Positions 35,035 through 47,045 of a stretch of DNA of 64,000 nucleotides are shown here, piece after piece (within the stretch, counting starts at the first letter, position 1; each line of letters begins with the position of its first letter). Origin of the DNA: Oenanthe sinensis. Taxonomy: Eukaryota > Streptophyta > Magnoliopsida > Apiales > Apiaceae. The position numbers and the translations under genes were made by a program. The stretch covers positions 14,286,001-14,350,000 of the forward strand of contig JAPMAC010000231.1 of the NCBI GenBank assembly GCA_028671895.1. The letters are read 5' to 3'. The notes beneath the pieces are model-generated. The model was not told the origin of the DNA. It searched no databases and saw only the letters and a program-made list of their open reading frames with translations.

Positions 35035-36675
35035 TAATTTTTTCGACCTCAGTCTCAAATTGATCTATGGGATCCTTTTCCTTAAAAAATTTGATAGGGG
35101 TGCTAAATTTGTTCTTCTTGTTAGTCATTGATGGTTTACCTATCAATGGATGCTTACCAGTTGATTCAGCATCAATCGATTGATAAAGGAATAACAGTCG
35201 ATTAATCTTTATCCATCGAGGTGTTAACCAATGACTTGCCTATTGATTTAGGGGATTCTCCTACAGTATCTAAACCCTGAACATCAATGATTTGTTTGGC
35301 AGTTTTAGCAGACCTATTCTATTTGTTAATGATTTCAATTTCTCCAGCCAATTGTTCTTTTAACAATTCTTCTCTTCTCAAACTGTTTACTAATTCATCC
35401 CTAGTATCCTTACTTTCCTGCTTGTATCTTTCTAAACAAATAAGTTCATTTTCAAGAAAAGTGTTTCTCTCAGTTAAGGCATCAATGGTGTTCTTTAATT
35501 TGAGATTTTCTTTGTTTAGAGATTTCAAAGTGACATGCAAATTATACAGTTCATTAGATATTTCATTTATGGTATTAATGCATTCATCTTTTGACAAATC
35601 AGAAAAGTTAGTAGCTAATACCTGATTTGATGATGAACTAGCCTCTCCAACTTTATGATTGGCCATTAGTGCTAGATTGATGAATTCTTCAGAATCACTG
35701 TCCTCAGCAGCCAAGTCTTTCTCTTCAGTAACAAAAGCCTTTTCTCTTTGTTTGAGAAGGTCAAAATACTTCTTTTTATAGTCTATGCCATCATATGACT
35801 TTGCCTTCTTCTCTTGCTTTGGCTTTCTGCACTCATTAGAGAAATGACCAGCCAATCCACAATTAAAACATTTGAACTTTGATATATCAACCAAATTCTT
35901 GTTTTGATTATCATTTCTAAACTGGGATCCAGACCTTTGAGCATTTGGATTCCTCTTAAATTTTAGCTTTGAAAATTTTCTTGACAAAAATGCAAGGTGC
36001 TCATCAATTTCATCAAAATCATCCTGAGAGCATGCTTCACTTTCTTCACATTTGCCCTTTCCCTTTCATTTGGATGATTCTTCAATAGCATCACCAGCAA
36101 ACATGATAGATCCATCTACACAACCAATTTCACTATTTCCCTTCTTGTATTCATTTCCATTGACTATCAAAGTCACAATCTTTTCCTTTCTTTAATTCTT
36201 CTCAATCTCTTCATCTTGTTGTATTTCTAACTCATATGTCTTGAGAATACCATAAAAAAATTTAGGAGTATAGTCCTTGAAGTTCTGAGATTGTCTAATG
36301 GAGACAGTCATGGGTTTCCATTCTTTTGGAAGAGATCTAAGAAATTTTAGATTTGTATCTTCAGATGTATAAACCCTACCATATAGTTTTAGTCCATTCA
36401 AAAGCTTTTGAAACCTACTATATGTTTCATTGATGGATTCTCCACTCTTGAAATAAAAAGATTCATATTTCTGAATCAAGAATTGCATCTTATTTTTCCT
36501 GACTTGTTCAGTCCCTTCACATAGATTTTAAAGAGTATCTCATACCTCCTTTGATGAAGTGCAATTTATCAAATTGTCAAACATATCTTTATTAAGACCA
36601 TTGAACACAATATTCATGGCCTTTTTGTCCTTAAAGACTTCCTTTTCATCCTCTTCTGAGAACTTAGTGATGAGT
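35035..36675 (-). pseudogene. Element A gag, middle part with zinc knuckle 1
   Basis: From right to left on the minus strand: a UBN2-type core piece (36192-36488, KYESFYFKSGESINETYSRF and FKDYTPKFFYGILKTYELEI), then 35319-35987 with FKRNPNAQRSGSQFRNDNQN, zinc knuckle CFNCGLAGHFSNEC (about 35828-35872) and a coiled-coil-rich tail (ITEISNELYNLHVTLKSLNK-type heptads). Stops and a frameshift at about 36000-36190 break it. The N-terminus is beyond element C at 44.3 kb and the C-terminus beyond Tekay at 7.4 kb. A cluster of ATCAATTGAT-like motifs lies at 35150-35250. Confidence 0.8.
36671..36675. repeat. Target-site duplication of element C, left copy
   Basis: TGAGT, repeated at 44311-44315. Confidence 0.85.
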
Positions 36676-37226
36676 TGTTAGGTCCAAAATCATCATAGAA
36701 GGGGGGGTTAAATATGATGTTAGTAGATTTTTCGTTTAATTGCGGATTAAGTGTTTGTGTTCTTGAGATATAAAAATGGTAGTAATTGAAACACAATAAT
36801 TCGGGGAAATAAAGATATATTATTGAATCCCTGAGGTGCTACACTTCTAATCAAATGATTAGCTTCAATGGGTTTAATCAATATTATAACAGAATACAGT
36901 TGGGTGTGTTTAATGTATGGCTTTAATGGAGTTTCACGTCTGTATGTCATGAATGTTGAAAATGAATGAAATTATTGTCAGTATTGATTTCACCCATATA
37001 TATTCTATAGACTTTTGGAAATTCAATTAATTGATATTCCAACAATGCACAAGTCCTTTTTTACGCCTACAAGAGTGTTGCTGGTGTGTAGGCGCCACAA
37101 GATGTTTGGTTGCGCCTTGAACATTTTTGTTGCGCCACTATTGTTTTGTTGTGCCTGCACACTGAGTTCACAGTGCAGGTGCCACAAATCACTTAGAAAA
37201 TTTGCTAGATATTTTTCCTTGCACCT
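36676..37226 (-). repeat. Element C 3' LTR, truncated
   Basis: Only about 551 bp remain, matching 43040-43590 of the full LTR with moderate divergence. The outer end reads TGTTAGGTCC on the plus strand. Beyond 37226 the sequence becomes RNase H coding. Confidence 0.85.
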
Positions 37227-40200
37227 GGCCTCATTTCTTGCATATCCATAGTCTTGAAGTTGGTTCCTTATCCATAATATTTGTGCACAACAACTTCCAG
37301 AAGCAGCATATTCAGCTTCAGCTGTTGACATTGCAACTGAGTGCACCTTCTTGCTATACCAGGACACCAATCTTCTACCAAGGAATTGACAACTCCCTGA
37401 TGTACTCTTTCGATCAATCCTACAGCCTGCATAATCAGAATCTGTATAGCCAACAAGGTCAAAACCTATATCTTAAAGGTACCAAATTCCAAGATTCAGA
37501 TTTCCCTTAAGATGACTAAAAATCCGTTTAACAACTATAAGATGTGATTCTTTAGGGTCAGACTAAAACCTAGCCCACAAGCATGTAGCAAACATAATAT
37601 CTGGCATACTTGCAGTTAAATAGAGTAATGAGCCGATCATACCTCTGTAGCTTGTGATGTCTACCTTCTTACCAGGTTCATCTTTATCATGCTTACTGGC
37701 AGTTGTCATAGGGGTTTTGGCTGATGATGCATCATCAAGACCATACTTCTTCAATAGATCTCTGATGTACTTGGTCTGGCAGATGAAGATTCCATCTTTC
37801 CTTTTGCTTACTTGGAGTCCAAGGAAGTAATTCAGCTCACCCATCATGCTCATTTCATACCTCTCTGCATTAGCTTAGAAAATCTATTACACAATTGATC
37901 GTTAGTAGAACCAAATATAATGTCATCCACATATACTTGTACTAATATCATGTCATTTTTATGTATTTTATGAAACAGAGTCTTATCTATGACACCTCTA
38001 GTGAAACCATTTTCAAGTAAGAATATATATAGAGTGTCATACCATGTTCGAGGTGTTTGCTTTAAGCCATAAAGTGCCTTGAAGAGAAAGTATACAAAAT
38101 CTGCAAATTCTGGATCTTCAAACCCTAGGGGTTGTTCCACATACACTTCTTCTTCAAGCTCTCCATTCAGGAATGCACTCTTCACATCCATTTGATAAAC
38201 TTTATAGTTGGAATGTGCTGCGAATGTCAGAAACATCCTGATAGCTTTAAGCCTTGCCACTGGTGCATATATTTCATCATAATCTATTCCTTCTTCTTGG
38301 GAATAACCTTTAGCAACCAGTCTGGCTTTGTTCCTCGTAACAATGCCATCTTCATCCAGTTTATTTATGAATACCCACTTTGTGCCAATTATAGACTTGT
38401 TCTTTGGCCTGGGTACTAGCTTCCAGACTTTTTGTCTTTCAAATTGATTGAGTTATTCTTGTATAGCAATAACCCAATCTGGATCTTCTAGAGCTTCTTC
38501 TACTTTCTTTGGCTCTATTTCGGAGATAAATTAGAGAATAAACATTCATTCTGAGAAGCACGTCTAGTTTGGACTCCAGCATCTGGATCTCCTAGAATCA
38601 ACTCGAAGGGGTGATCTCTACTCCACACCCTATGCCTAGGCAGATTTGTCCTAGATGATTCAGCTTGATTATCATTAAAGTGATGAGTCTTATTAGTAGA
38701 TCCTTCAGTTGCTCCCCCTGAGCTGCTGCTTAGACAAGAATGAGATTCTCTGCCACTACTAGTAGTTTTTGTGAATCTTCCAATTTCCACTACTAGGGTC
38801 AGAATCGTCATTGTTGTTATTCTCATTTAGTGCTTGATTTTCTGTCGCAGCTTCAGGTTCTATTTCACCTTCATCTGAGTTTATATTTTCAAACTGTAGA
38901 GTTTCAGTGTTATCTGTTCTTTGCAGACTTGGGAGCTTGATTGAGATCATCGAAAGTTACATTCATGATTTCAATGACCTTTTTGTGTTCAATCACATAA
39001 ACCCTGTATGCCTTAGATTCCAGAGAGTAGCCAAGAAATATGCCTTCATGAGCCTTGGATTCAAACTTTCCTGGATGCTCATCATCTTTCCGTACATAGC
39101 ACTTAGCTCCAAACACATGAAAGTATTTCAGTGTTGGTTTCTTGTTTGCCATCAACTCATACAGATTCCTATCATGATCTTTATTAACCAGGGTACGGTT
39201 CTGAGTATAGCAAGCTGTGTTGACTGCTTCAGCCCAGAAGTATAGAGGTAACTTAGCTTCATTCAGCATTATTCTTGCTGATTCAACTAAAGTTATGTTC
39301 TTCTTTTCTACTACTCCATTTTGTTGTGGAGTTCTGGGCGTTGAATATTGGCTAGAAATCCCTTTCTCAATACAGAAATCATTCAGGGTTACATTCCTGA
39401 ATTGTCCCATTGTCAGACCTTATTTTCCTGACAGGCAAATCAGCTTCTAACTCTATCTTCTTTATGTGATCAATGATTGTTTTAGGGGCTTCATCCTTTG
39501 AGGCTAGAAAAAACACCCCACGTGTACTTGGAGTAGTCGTCTACAATTACTAGTGCACATCTCTTCCTTGACATAGACATGATGTTGACTAGACCAAATA
39601 AATCTATATGCAAAAGTTGTAGTGGTTCAGTAATGTTTGATGAATAGTTGCTTCGATGAGATGCTTTCTTTGACTTCCTTTTTTCACATGCTTCACATAA
39701 ACCTTCTTGACAGAATTCCATCTCAGGTAAACCTCTTACCAATTCCCTCTTAACTAAAGAGTTCATTGCCTTGAAGTTCAGGTGTGAAAGTTTCTTATTC
39801 CTATTGTCCTCTGTTGAAGCTTTGTTGTAAAAATATTGAACTTCGCCTTTGCTTGCAGAGAATAAGTCAGCCACAAAGAGATTCCCCTTTCTCACTCCTT
39901 GAAGAGAAAGCTCACATCTTTCTTATTTTGGATTGCACATCTTTCCTTTTCAAAAGTTACTTTGTAGCCCTTGTCAGTGAACTGACTGATACTTAGAAGG
40001 TTGTGCTTTAATCCGTCCAGAAGAGAGATATTTTCTATGATAACATTTCCAATTTCTAGATTGCCATATCTCGTTATAAATCCCTTGCTGTTATCTCTAA
40101 AGGTCACTATCAGGCCATCTTTCTCAATCACATTTTATAGCAGGGCTTTATCACCAGTCATATGCCTTAAACAGCCGCTGTCGAGAATCCACATGATGCG

Positions 40201-40235
40201 CTTGTTCTTTGCTATGCCTTGCAACCACAGATTGA
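37227..40235 (-). pseudogene. Element C pol, C-terminus deleted
   Basis: Right to left: protease region near 40150-40200 (ILDS followed by C-R-H-M-T-G-D remnants); GAG-pre-integrase NKKLSHLNFKAMNSLVKREL near 39750; integrase (VDDYSKYTW near 39520; STPRTPQQNGVVEKKN at 39290-39335; LKYFHVFGAKCYVRKDDEHP); an asparagine-rich linker near 38.8 kb; RT (QMDVKSAFLNGELEEEVYVE near 38150-38200, YVDDIIFGST near 37915-37945); and RNase H up to EAEYAASGSCCAQILWIRNQ. It ends at the deletion junction. Several frameshifts and stops split it. It is very similar to D pol, so the families are closely related. Confidence 0.9.
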
Positions 40236-42754
40236 TTACTTCTTCTTTGGCACCCAAATTTTATTGGGTCCAAGAGGCTTAGATAAGTAAACAGATTTAT
40301 CTGCAGAAATTTTCTGGTCCTTATCTTTCTCATCGACTGTGCCCTTGCCCTTTGGTTTAGCCTTGACAGGTGTGTCTTTAGGCTTAGAGACAGGGGCTTC
40401 CTTCCTAGACTTAGGAGGACTAGCAGTCTTTGCCCTAACATGCTTTCTATTCATGTTCACATCTGTATTAATGCAAGTGCTAAATGATGCATTCATCAAG
40501 TTTATGTATGCAGACATGATGTTGAAAGCACATGGCATACATCCTACTTTACCACATGGTTGATGAGGGATAGACTTGGCAGGCATGGCAGGCATATTAG
40601 AAGTTTCTATTTTTACTACTTTTATCTTTTTGCATGCATACCTAAGATGACTAGTAGAATTACAATTGTTACAAACTTTTCTAATAGCTTTGGGAGAGTA
40701 GGCATAATCATTTTTCTTATTAACACCTATCTTGCCATTTCTGTTAGCTTTCTTCTTTTCATTCTTGTTGCCTATTTCAGGTTTAATCTGTTTCTTAGGT
40801 TCTTCAATTTTTACAGATTTCTTAGGCAACTTTTGTTTACTTTCTTCCTCTTTCTTTTGATCCTCAGCAAGAATTTCTTCTTTCATTAAGATCTGTTCTT
40901 CATCTAGGGGTTCGATGACAAACTTCTTGTATAGGGTCTTAGGGACATTTTTTAATACATGTGGAATGTCTTGCTTCACAGGACTTTCCTCAGCAATTGA
41001 TTTCTCATGTCTTTTTCCTGCCTTTTTATCATAGTCAAATCATATTCCATTTTTTTGACCTATGACCTGTTTATCTATTGCCTCCTTAACAAGATTAACA
41101 GATTTCTTATAAGCCTGAAGTTTTAACTCTAACTCAGAAATTTTATTCCTAAGACCAGTTTCTACTTCTTGGTTGCATTTGTCTCTATTCTGCAGATTTT
41201 TTATTTTCTGTCTCAAATCTTCTAAGTTAACACATGCAAGCTCTAGTTCTTCATTTCTAGCTTCTAGCATTTTATTCCTTAGAACTAGTTTAGCATTTTC
41301 TTCTTCAGATGCTAGCATGCTTGTGTGAATATTAAACATTTCTACACTTAGATCTTCTACAGTTTTCTTGTAATCAGAATTAGACATGTCAACTATAGAA
41401 ATAAATGATACCTTTGATGACTGAGGTGATGCCTCTGAAGAGTCTGCCATTAATGCAACATTTCTATATGTCTCTTCTTCATCATTATTTGAGTCATCTC
41501 AGCTCTTTCCCTCGGCTATATAAGCTCTGCCCTGATGCTTCTTCACCAGTGCATCATACTTTTGCTTGAGTTCGTCATACTTTTTCTTGAGTTCGTCATA
41601 CGACTCCTTTCTTTCTTTTTCTTGCTTGGGCTTCCAGCATTCTGTAGCAAAATGTCCGAGTTCATCACAGTTGTAGCACTTAAACTTACTGTGGTCTACC
41701 ATTCCCGTCTTATAACCTCCTTTGCTATAAGACCCTGAAGACGAACCACATCGGTTGTTGTTTCTGAAGTTGGAACCACTGTAACTGGTGTTATTCTTGA
41801 ATTTGTACTTAGGGTTCCTTCTAAACCTGAGGTTCTTGAACTTCCCTGCCATATAGGCCATTGTCTTATTTTCTAACTGTTAAAGTTCTTCCATTGAGTA
41901 GAAGTCATCTTTATCACCTGGTTGAGTATTTTCTGTAAATTCAGCTTTTAGAATTTCTTCTTTCTCAACTACAGGCTTCACTGTGCTGGTCTCTATAACA
42001 ACAAAATCTTTGGCTACAAGTGTTGTAGTTTTTAACAGTGTTGTATTCTTACTGTCCACTGTTCTGGAACCATAAATGATGTGTCTTTGCTCTTGCTCCA
42101 TTTCATGAGTCTTGAGCTTTCCATATAGAATTTTAATGGACATTTCATTTATGTCACTTCTTTCTCCGATGGAAGAGATTTTGTGCTCAAGATGCGCTGG
42201 CAGTGTCATATAAATTTTCTGTTGATTTCCCTACGTGAGTAGGCCTTTCCGTGCAGTGACAAGTCATTCAACAATTTATTGTATCTCTCAAAAACTTGAG
42301 TGATAATTTCTCCTGGTAGTGACTTGAACGCTTCATACTGGGATGTAAGAATATCCAGTCTGTTCTCCTTCACTTCTGTTGTACCTTCCATTAGCAGATC
42401 AATCGTATCCCACATTTGTTTGACACTAGTGCAATTAATCACTTGATTCAACATTGTAGTGTCCAGTGAATCCATTAGGATATATTGAAGATGATTATCC
42501 CATGTAACTTTATCTTTATCAGTGTCAGTGTACTCTGAAGGCTCCTTTGGGGTAAATCCTTGAGGAATCCATTCGACGTCATCTGAAACTGTTTCTGGTA
42601 TTAGCTTCTGAGGTACATAGGGTCCATTTTCAAAAATTCCCATGTATTGAGAATTAGTTGATTTGATGAAAGTGGACATCTTCTTCTTCCATAAAATGTA
42701 TTCATTTTTATCAAAGACTGGAATTTTGATGCTACTAAGTTTTTGGGTACTTAT
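40236..42754 (-). pseudogene. Element C gag, start codon lost
   Basis: Homologous to D gag along its length: STQKLSSIKIPVFDKNEY at the N-terminus, with ATA at 42752-42754 where D has ATG; ITQVFERYNKLLNDLSLHGK near 42260; zinc knuckle CYNCDELGHFATEC (about 41640-41681); a coiled-coil stretch at 41040-41450; second knuckle CNNCNSTSHLRYAC (about 40629-40674); and the end PNKIWVPKKK. Frame breaks lie near 42207, 41870, 41480 and 41040. Confidence 0.88.
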
Positions 42755-43025
42755 GGTTGCGAAGAATTTTAAATCTCAAGAAATAATTAATTTCTTAAAA
42801 ATTAAAATTAATTCGAATAAATATTAAATTTTATGAAATAAAATTTTAATTCGAATTCTTGACGATTGATAGCTTTTTAAAATTAGTGTATTTAAAATCT
42901 TTAAAAAATTCGAAATTGAATTTTCTTTAAAAATAAAGAAATTTCAATATAAATTTTTCTAGATCTAAAAATGAACTTTTTCGTAAAACTATTTTTGGAT
43001 CTTGATTTGTAACTTCAATCAACAA

Positions 43026-43037
43026 GCTCTGATACCA
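43026..43037 (-). other. Element C primer binding site
   Basis: TGGTATCAGAGC on the minus strand, two bases inside the LTR. Confidence 0.92.
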
Positions 43038-43039
43038 AT

Positions 43040-44310
43040 TATTGGATCCAAAATCATCATAGAAGGGGGGGTTGAATATGATGTTGGCATATTTTTTGTT
43101 TAATTACGGATTAAGTGTTTGTGTTCTTGAGATATAAAAATGGTAGTAATTGAAACACAACGATTCGGAGAAATAAAGATATATTATTGAATCCCTGAGG
43201 TGCTACACTTCTAATCAAATGATTAGCTTCAATGGGTTCAATCAATATTACAACAGAATACAATTTGGTGTGTTTAATGTATGGCTTTAATGGAGTTTCC
43301 CGTCTGTATGTCTTGAATGTTGAAGATGAATGAATTTACTGTCTGTATTGATTTTACCAATATATATTCTGTAGACTTTTGGAAATTCAATTAATTGATT
43401 TTCCAACAATGCACAAGTCCTTTGTTGCGCCTGCAAGAGTGTTGGTGGTGTGTAGGCGCCACAAGATGTTTGGTTGCGCCTTGAACATTTTTGTTGCGCC
43501 ATTGTTGTTTTGTTACGCCTGCACACTGAGTTCACAGTGCAGGCGCCACAAATCACTTAGAAAATTTGCTAGATATTTTTCCTTGCGCCTATACTCTACA
43601 ACCACTGTGTAGGCGCCACAAGAATACCTCTTAACCTTTCCTTGCGCCTTGAACTCGGTTTGTTACGCCTTTAACTTTTTTGTTGCGCCTGCACACTGAT
43701 TTCCAAGTGCAGGCACCACAAAACACTTAATAACTTCCTTCAAGTATTTCCTTGCGCCTCTATATAGCTTCAAGAGTATAAGAGCCACCAAATGTAGTAA
43801 TGCTTGCCTTAAACAATTTCTTGAAGTGCTTGAAGTATTTACGACTTGGTTTTCACTCTTCTGGCTTGATCAACTGATTTTCTTCTGATTAAACAAGACA
43901 ATTCTTTTCTTGTTGTGCTGACGCTTAGTGCACTTGTCTGGTTCACAAACGACTAACACTGAATTGAATTCCCATGACTTCTGTTCTGTTTTAGCTGATT
44001 AACCTTGGACTGTTGCATTACTTCTGATCACTAAAACCCTTTGACATTTATACTTAAATCATTACACTGTCTTTAGTATGAAATCTTCTGAACTCTTATT
44101 TGTTGCTGAGGCCTGAACATATTAATGAACTTCTTTTGTTGATGTTCAGTAAGCCTTTCATCTTGAATGCTCTGCAATGCTGTTTGTATGATTCCAGTTT
44201 ACATTTCCTTCTAGATTCATGTGCTGCATATTAGTATTATTTGACTGTCTTTGTTTCTTAGTTGAGTTATCGTTATCACTATTACATATTATGTTACATT
44301 ATGTTTTACA
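43040..44310 (-). repeat. Element C 5' LTR
   Basis: 1271 bp. Minus strand begins TGTAAAACATAATG and ends GATTTTGGATCCAATA, with the C-run block just inside. An array of TTGCGCC and GGCGCCACA motifs spans 43420-43790. Confidence 0.9.
43420..43790. repeat. TTGCGCC/GGCGCCACA motif array, C LTR
   Basis: About a dozen copies of TTGCGCC (or TTACGCC) and its partner GGCGCCACA alternate every 25-40 bp. Partly retained in the truncated LTR at 37060-37226. The GC-rich motif stands out in AT-rich surroundings. Confidence 0.85.
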
Positions 44311-44315
44311 TGAGT
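44311..44315. repeat. Target-site duplication of element C, right copy
   Basis: TGAGT; element A gag resumes immediately. Confidence 0.85.
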
Positions 44316-44518
44316 TTTGGAACATGTTTGTCAAATGTAGGAGTTCCATCAAGATTTACACCTATGACTAGCTTCATGGGAACGTGTATACCTTTCTCTA
44401 TGCAGTTAACATAGGAAGGGTCAAGAGAAAGTAGATGTAGGTGTATTTTAACTTTCCATGCAAAGTATTCATCTTTTTCTAATACTGGAATCTTTACACC
44501 TAAATCCTTTTGGCCCAT
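44316..44518 (-). pseudogene. Element A gag N-terminus
   Basis: The minus strand starts MGQKDLGVKIPVLEKDEYFA, aligning in style with D gag (MSSQKLGSIKVPQFDRVNYN), and runs to TPTFDKHVP, where element C interrupts. The start ATG at 44516-44518 is about 45 bp inside the PBS, as expected. It continues at 36675 on the other side of C. Confidence 0.8.
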
Positions 44519-44561
44519 ATTGACTTGCTCTTGATCTTAAACTTTCTGTATGTTCAAAACC

Positions 44562-44575
44562 TGGCTCTAATACCA
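44562..44575 (-). other. Element A primer binding site
   Basis: The minus strand reads TGGTATTAGAGC, one C-to-T change from the standard initiator-Met PBS. Confidence 0.85.
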
Positions 44576-44577
44576 AT

Positions 44578-45713
44578 TATTATTCCCTAGAACAATGTCA
44601 ATATATTTGTAGAAGAGGGGGTTGAATACAAATATAACAATTTTTAAGATTTTTCTATTTTCTTAAATGGTTTGAGAAGTTTGAATATGAACAACAATAA
44701 CTGAAATAAATATTTGAACAAGATATTTAAAAATTACTGATGGATTGATTTTTTCATTAGTGTATATATTTGCTCAAATAACCTAGGTTAAGAAAATCTA
44801 GCTATTTTTTACAGAGTTAGAAATAAAATCAACTGTTCTTACAAAGTGATCTAAGGCTGAACAATTGATTCAGAAAGATGTTTAAACTCTATTGATATTT
44901 CTAACAATGTTACCACTCTTATTTATATAACACAAAAGTGTTTACAATCTCGAAAATAGTAAAATAAAACTATCTATTCGAGGAATGTAACTAAACTATC
45001 CTTCATATCTATTTATTTCTATTTTGAGAAATATCTTCATTCCAGGAAGAACAACTTCAATCTGAGTCATCACTGTCAATCTAGACTATCTTCCATAGGC
45101 ATGCTTTAGTCTGAAAATTCCTGACATTTTGTCTTGTTGTGCAGTCCCTATTAATTGATAATTTGCTGTTAAGCACATCAATTAATTCTTACTTGTATCC
45201 ATCAACTGATATTCTTCTTCAATTGATCTTGATATCCATCGATTGATAATAGTTGTTGACTTATTAATTGATAGATGTTATCAATCGATATATCGATCGA
45301 TGGTTCTTCATATCAATTGATGATCTTCAATCTCTGACTTGACTTGTTATCAATTGATCTTCTATCCATTGATGCCTCCATATCAATTCATCATCCTTCA
45401 CTTGTATACTTTTCCTGTCTTCAAATAATTATAATTTGACAATCTAAGTTACACATCAGTTGATGACCTATATCAATTGACTCTAGTATCAATCGATGAG
45501 AAAATTATCAATTGACTAAAGTCATATCAATTAAAATAGACTCAGTACACATATGCTACCATCCATATTATCAGTTGATTTACATAAACATTTCAACTGA
45601 TTTCCTGATCAATTGATATTTATAATTTTCATATCAATTGATCAGTTACAATAAAATAAAATTTTATGAATCTAAGGTTAAAGTTATCATCAAAACTACA
45701 TTGATTCCTAACA
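44578..45713 (-). repeat. Element A 5' LTR
   Basis: 1136 bp. Minus strand begins TGTTAGGAATCAATGTAG, a familiar copia LTR start, and ends TAGGGAATAATA. Some 15 or more ATCAATTGAT-like units lie at 45145-45650. The other LTR is outside the window. Confidence 0.85.
45145..45650. repeat. ATCAATTGAT motif array, A LTR
   Basis: Repeated palindromic units ATCAATTGAT, ATCGATTGAT and ATCAACTGAT at irregular spacing. Confidence 0.85.
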
Positions 45714-45859
45714 CATATATGATTTTAAAACATCTCTAAAAGCTGACCTGGTCTATTGGGACCTAGGTTTTGCTGCTAGCCACTGATAAGCTTTAACATT
45801 CAGCTATAGAAATAATTTAAGTGAGTGCACATATAAATTAAGGCAAGTCAACTACTTAC

Positions 45860-46054
45860 ATTAACCAATTTTACCTTCTTTAGTATCTCCATATGGATGT
45901 TGAAATAGTAATATGTTGTAGACCTAACGGCAATCCATAGTTGCCTTCTTATGCCAATGCCCCTATGTTCTTTAGCAAGATTATTGTACATGTGCATGAC
46001 ACAAAATCTATGCTCATATTCAGGAAAATTTTCTTCAAGGGCATTTACAAGTTC
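45860..46054 (-). pseudogene. MULE transposase exon, C-terminal part of core
   Basis: This 195-bp exon is open throughout: ELVNALEENFPEYEHRFCVM, HMYNNLAKEHRG, RRQLWIAVRSTTYYYFNIHM, the zone between the second Asp and the Glu of MULE DDE transposases (C-x-x-H-x-x-x-N signature). It is bounded by TTACAG before and GTAAGT after (minus strand), good splice signals. The next exon would lie beyond the element A insertion. Confidence 0.8.
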
Positions 46055-46127
46055 CTGTAATGAACAAACATTAACATGAATTACAATATATGTTTATAGA
46101 AATTTCAAAAAATAAGAAGTTGTTTAC
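46055..46127 (-). other. MULE transposase intron
   Basis: 73 bp, GTAAAC ... TTACAG on the minus strand, joining SDRQK to ELVNAL in frame. Typical short plant intron. Confidence 0.7.
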
Positions 46128-46153
46128 CTTTTGTCGATCAGAAATGAAAGTAT
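46128..46153 (-). pseudogene. MULE transposase exon fragment with second catalytic Asp
   Basis: Minus reading TFISDRQK, the conserved second-Asp motif of MULE transposases, cut by element E at 46154. Confidence 0.75.
46149..46153. repeat. Target-site duplication of element E, left copy
   Basis: AGTAT, repeated at 58214-58218. Confidence 0.92.
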
Positions 46154-47045
46154 TGAAAGTCATATTACTAGTCCTATTTGTAATAAGTAGATGACAACTC
46201 AACTCAGATAAGAAAGCGAAGTAAATAATAAATATTGAATATAGAGGAAGAACAAAAGAAGCCATGACAAGAGAAGACACAAAGACCACTACAGAAGAAA
46301 TGAGAATCAACATTGTAGTTAGTCATCCGTGAACCAGACCAGTGCACAGGGTGTCAACAATGTCAGTGAAGATTCGTCATCAAAAAGTTCAAGTGGTTAA
46401 AAAGGTTATTGTTGAAGAACAGAAGAGTCTTATCTACATCAACAATAGTCAAGCCTTTAATTTAATTCTCTATTAATTAATTAAATTAATTAGTAAATTA
46501 ATTCACTCATAATTAATTTATTTCTTAAATTAATTAAAGGATTAATTAATTTAGAATTATTTTAGAATGACAGAAGACAGAAGCTGGAAGCTCAAAGGGA
46601 TACGGTACTGACTTGAAGAAAAGACGGAAAAAGAAATGACACAGAAGAAATGCAGAGTCATATATTCTTAAAGGTGGAACCCCGGTTGGAATTGATTTAT
46701 CATTTGCAAGTCAAAAGGAGTTTGGTTCCAGACCATCAGAAGACCGCAGCTTAGAGCGTAAGGATTTATTTAATTAATAAATATTTTATTTATTTAGTAA
46801 ATTATATTTATAAATATCTAAATAATATTAGATATTTATTTTTATAATTTCTGAATTAAATTTATTATTTATTAATCAAAGATTATAAGCTGTGCGGGTC
46901 GAAAAACATTTTTACGGAGCCTATCCATATAAGACGAAATAGGCCCCTTTCAATTTGAATTTGGCAGGAGAATTCTTCAGCCAATAGGAGCATGACATGT
47001 GTCCAAGCAAGTGAAAAGAAAAGAAAAAGCTGTTGAATTCAAAAT

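Larger units (their letters stand above)
36676..44310 (-). mobile_element. Ty1/copia Sirevirus-like element C, truncated at 3' side
   Basis: A minus-strand element of 7.6 kb with a full 5' LTR (43040-44310), PBS, gag with two zinc knuckles and pol. A deletion joins RNase H directly to the inner part of the 3' LTR (junction near 37226). TSD TGAGT is intact, so the deletion happened after insertion. Protein order and motifs closely follow element D, but there is no ORF3; either it was deleted or this family lacked it. Confidence 0.9.
5020..45713 (-). mobile_element. Ty1/copia Sirevirus-like element A, broken into four pieces
   Basis: Pieces of one minus-strand element lie at 5020-7585, 35030-36675 and 44311-45713, split by Tekay (7586-35029) and element C (36676-44310). 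Its left part is cut by B. Gag segments on both sides of each insertion continue the expected order: N-terminus at 44.3-44.5 kb, middle at 36.2-36.7 kb, zinc knuckle 1 at 35.8 kb, zinc knuckle 2 at 7.4 kb, protease at 6.9 kb, integrase at 5.7-6.5 kb, RT start at 5.0-5.3 kb. The TSDs of both inserted elements are intact. The right LTR abuts MULE intron/exon sequence, so A inserted into the MULE. Confidence 0.85.

Noticed and set aside
46071..46313. 80-codon minus ORF repeated near 56358-56585
   Set aside because: Same LTR sequence of element E read backwards; no family similarity.
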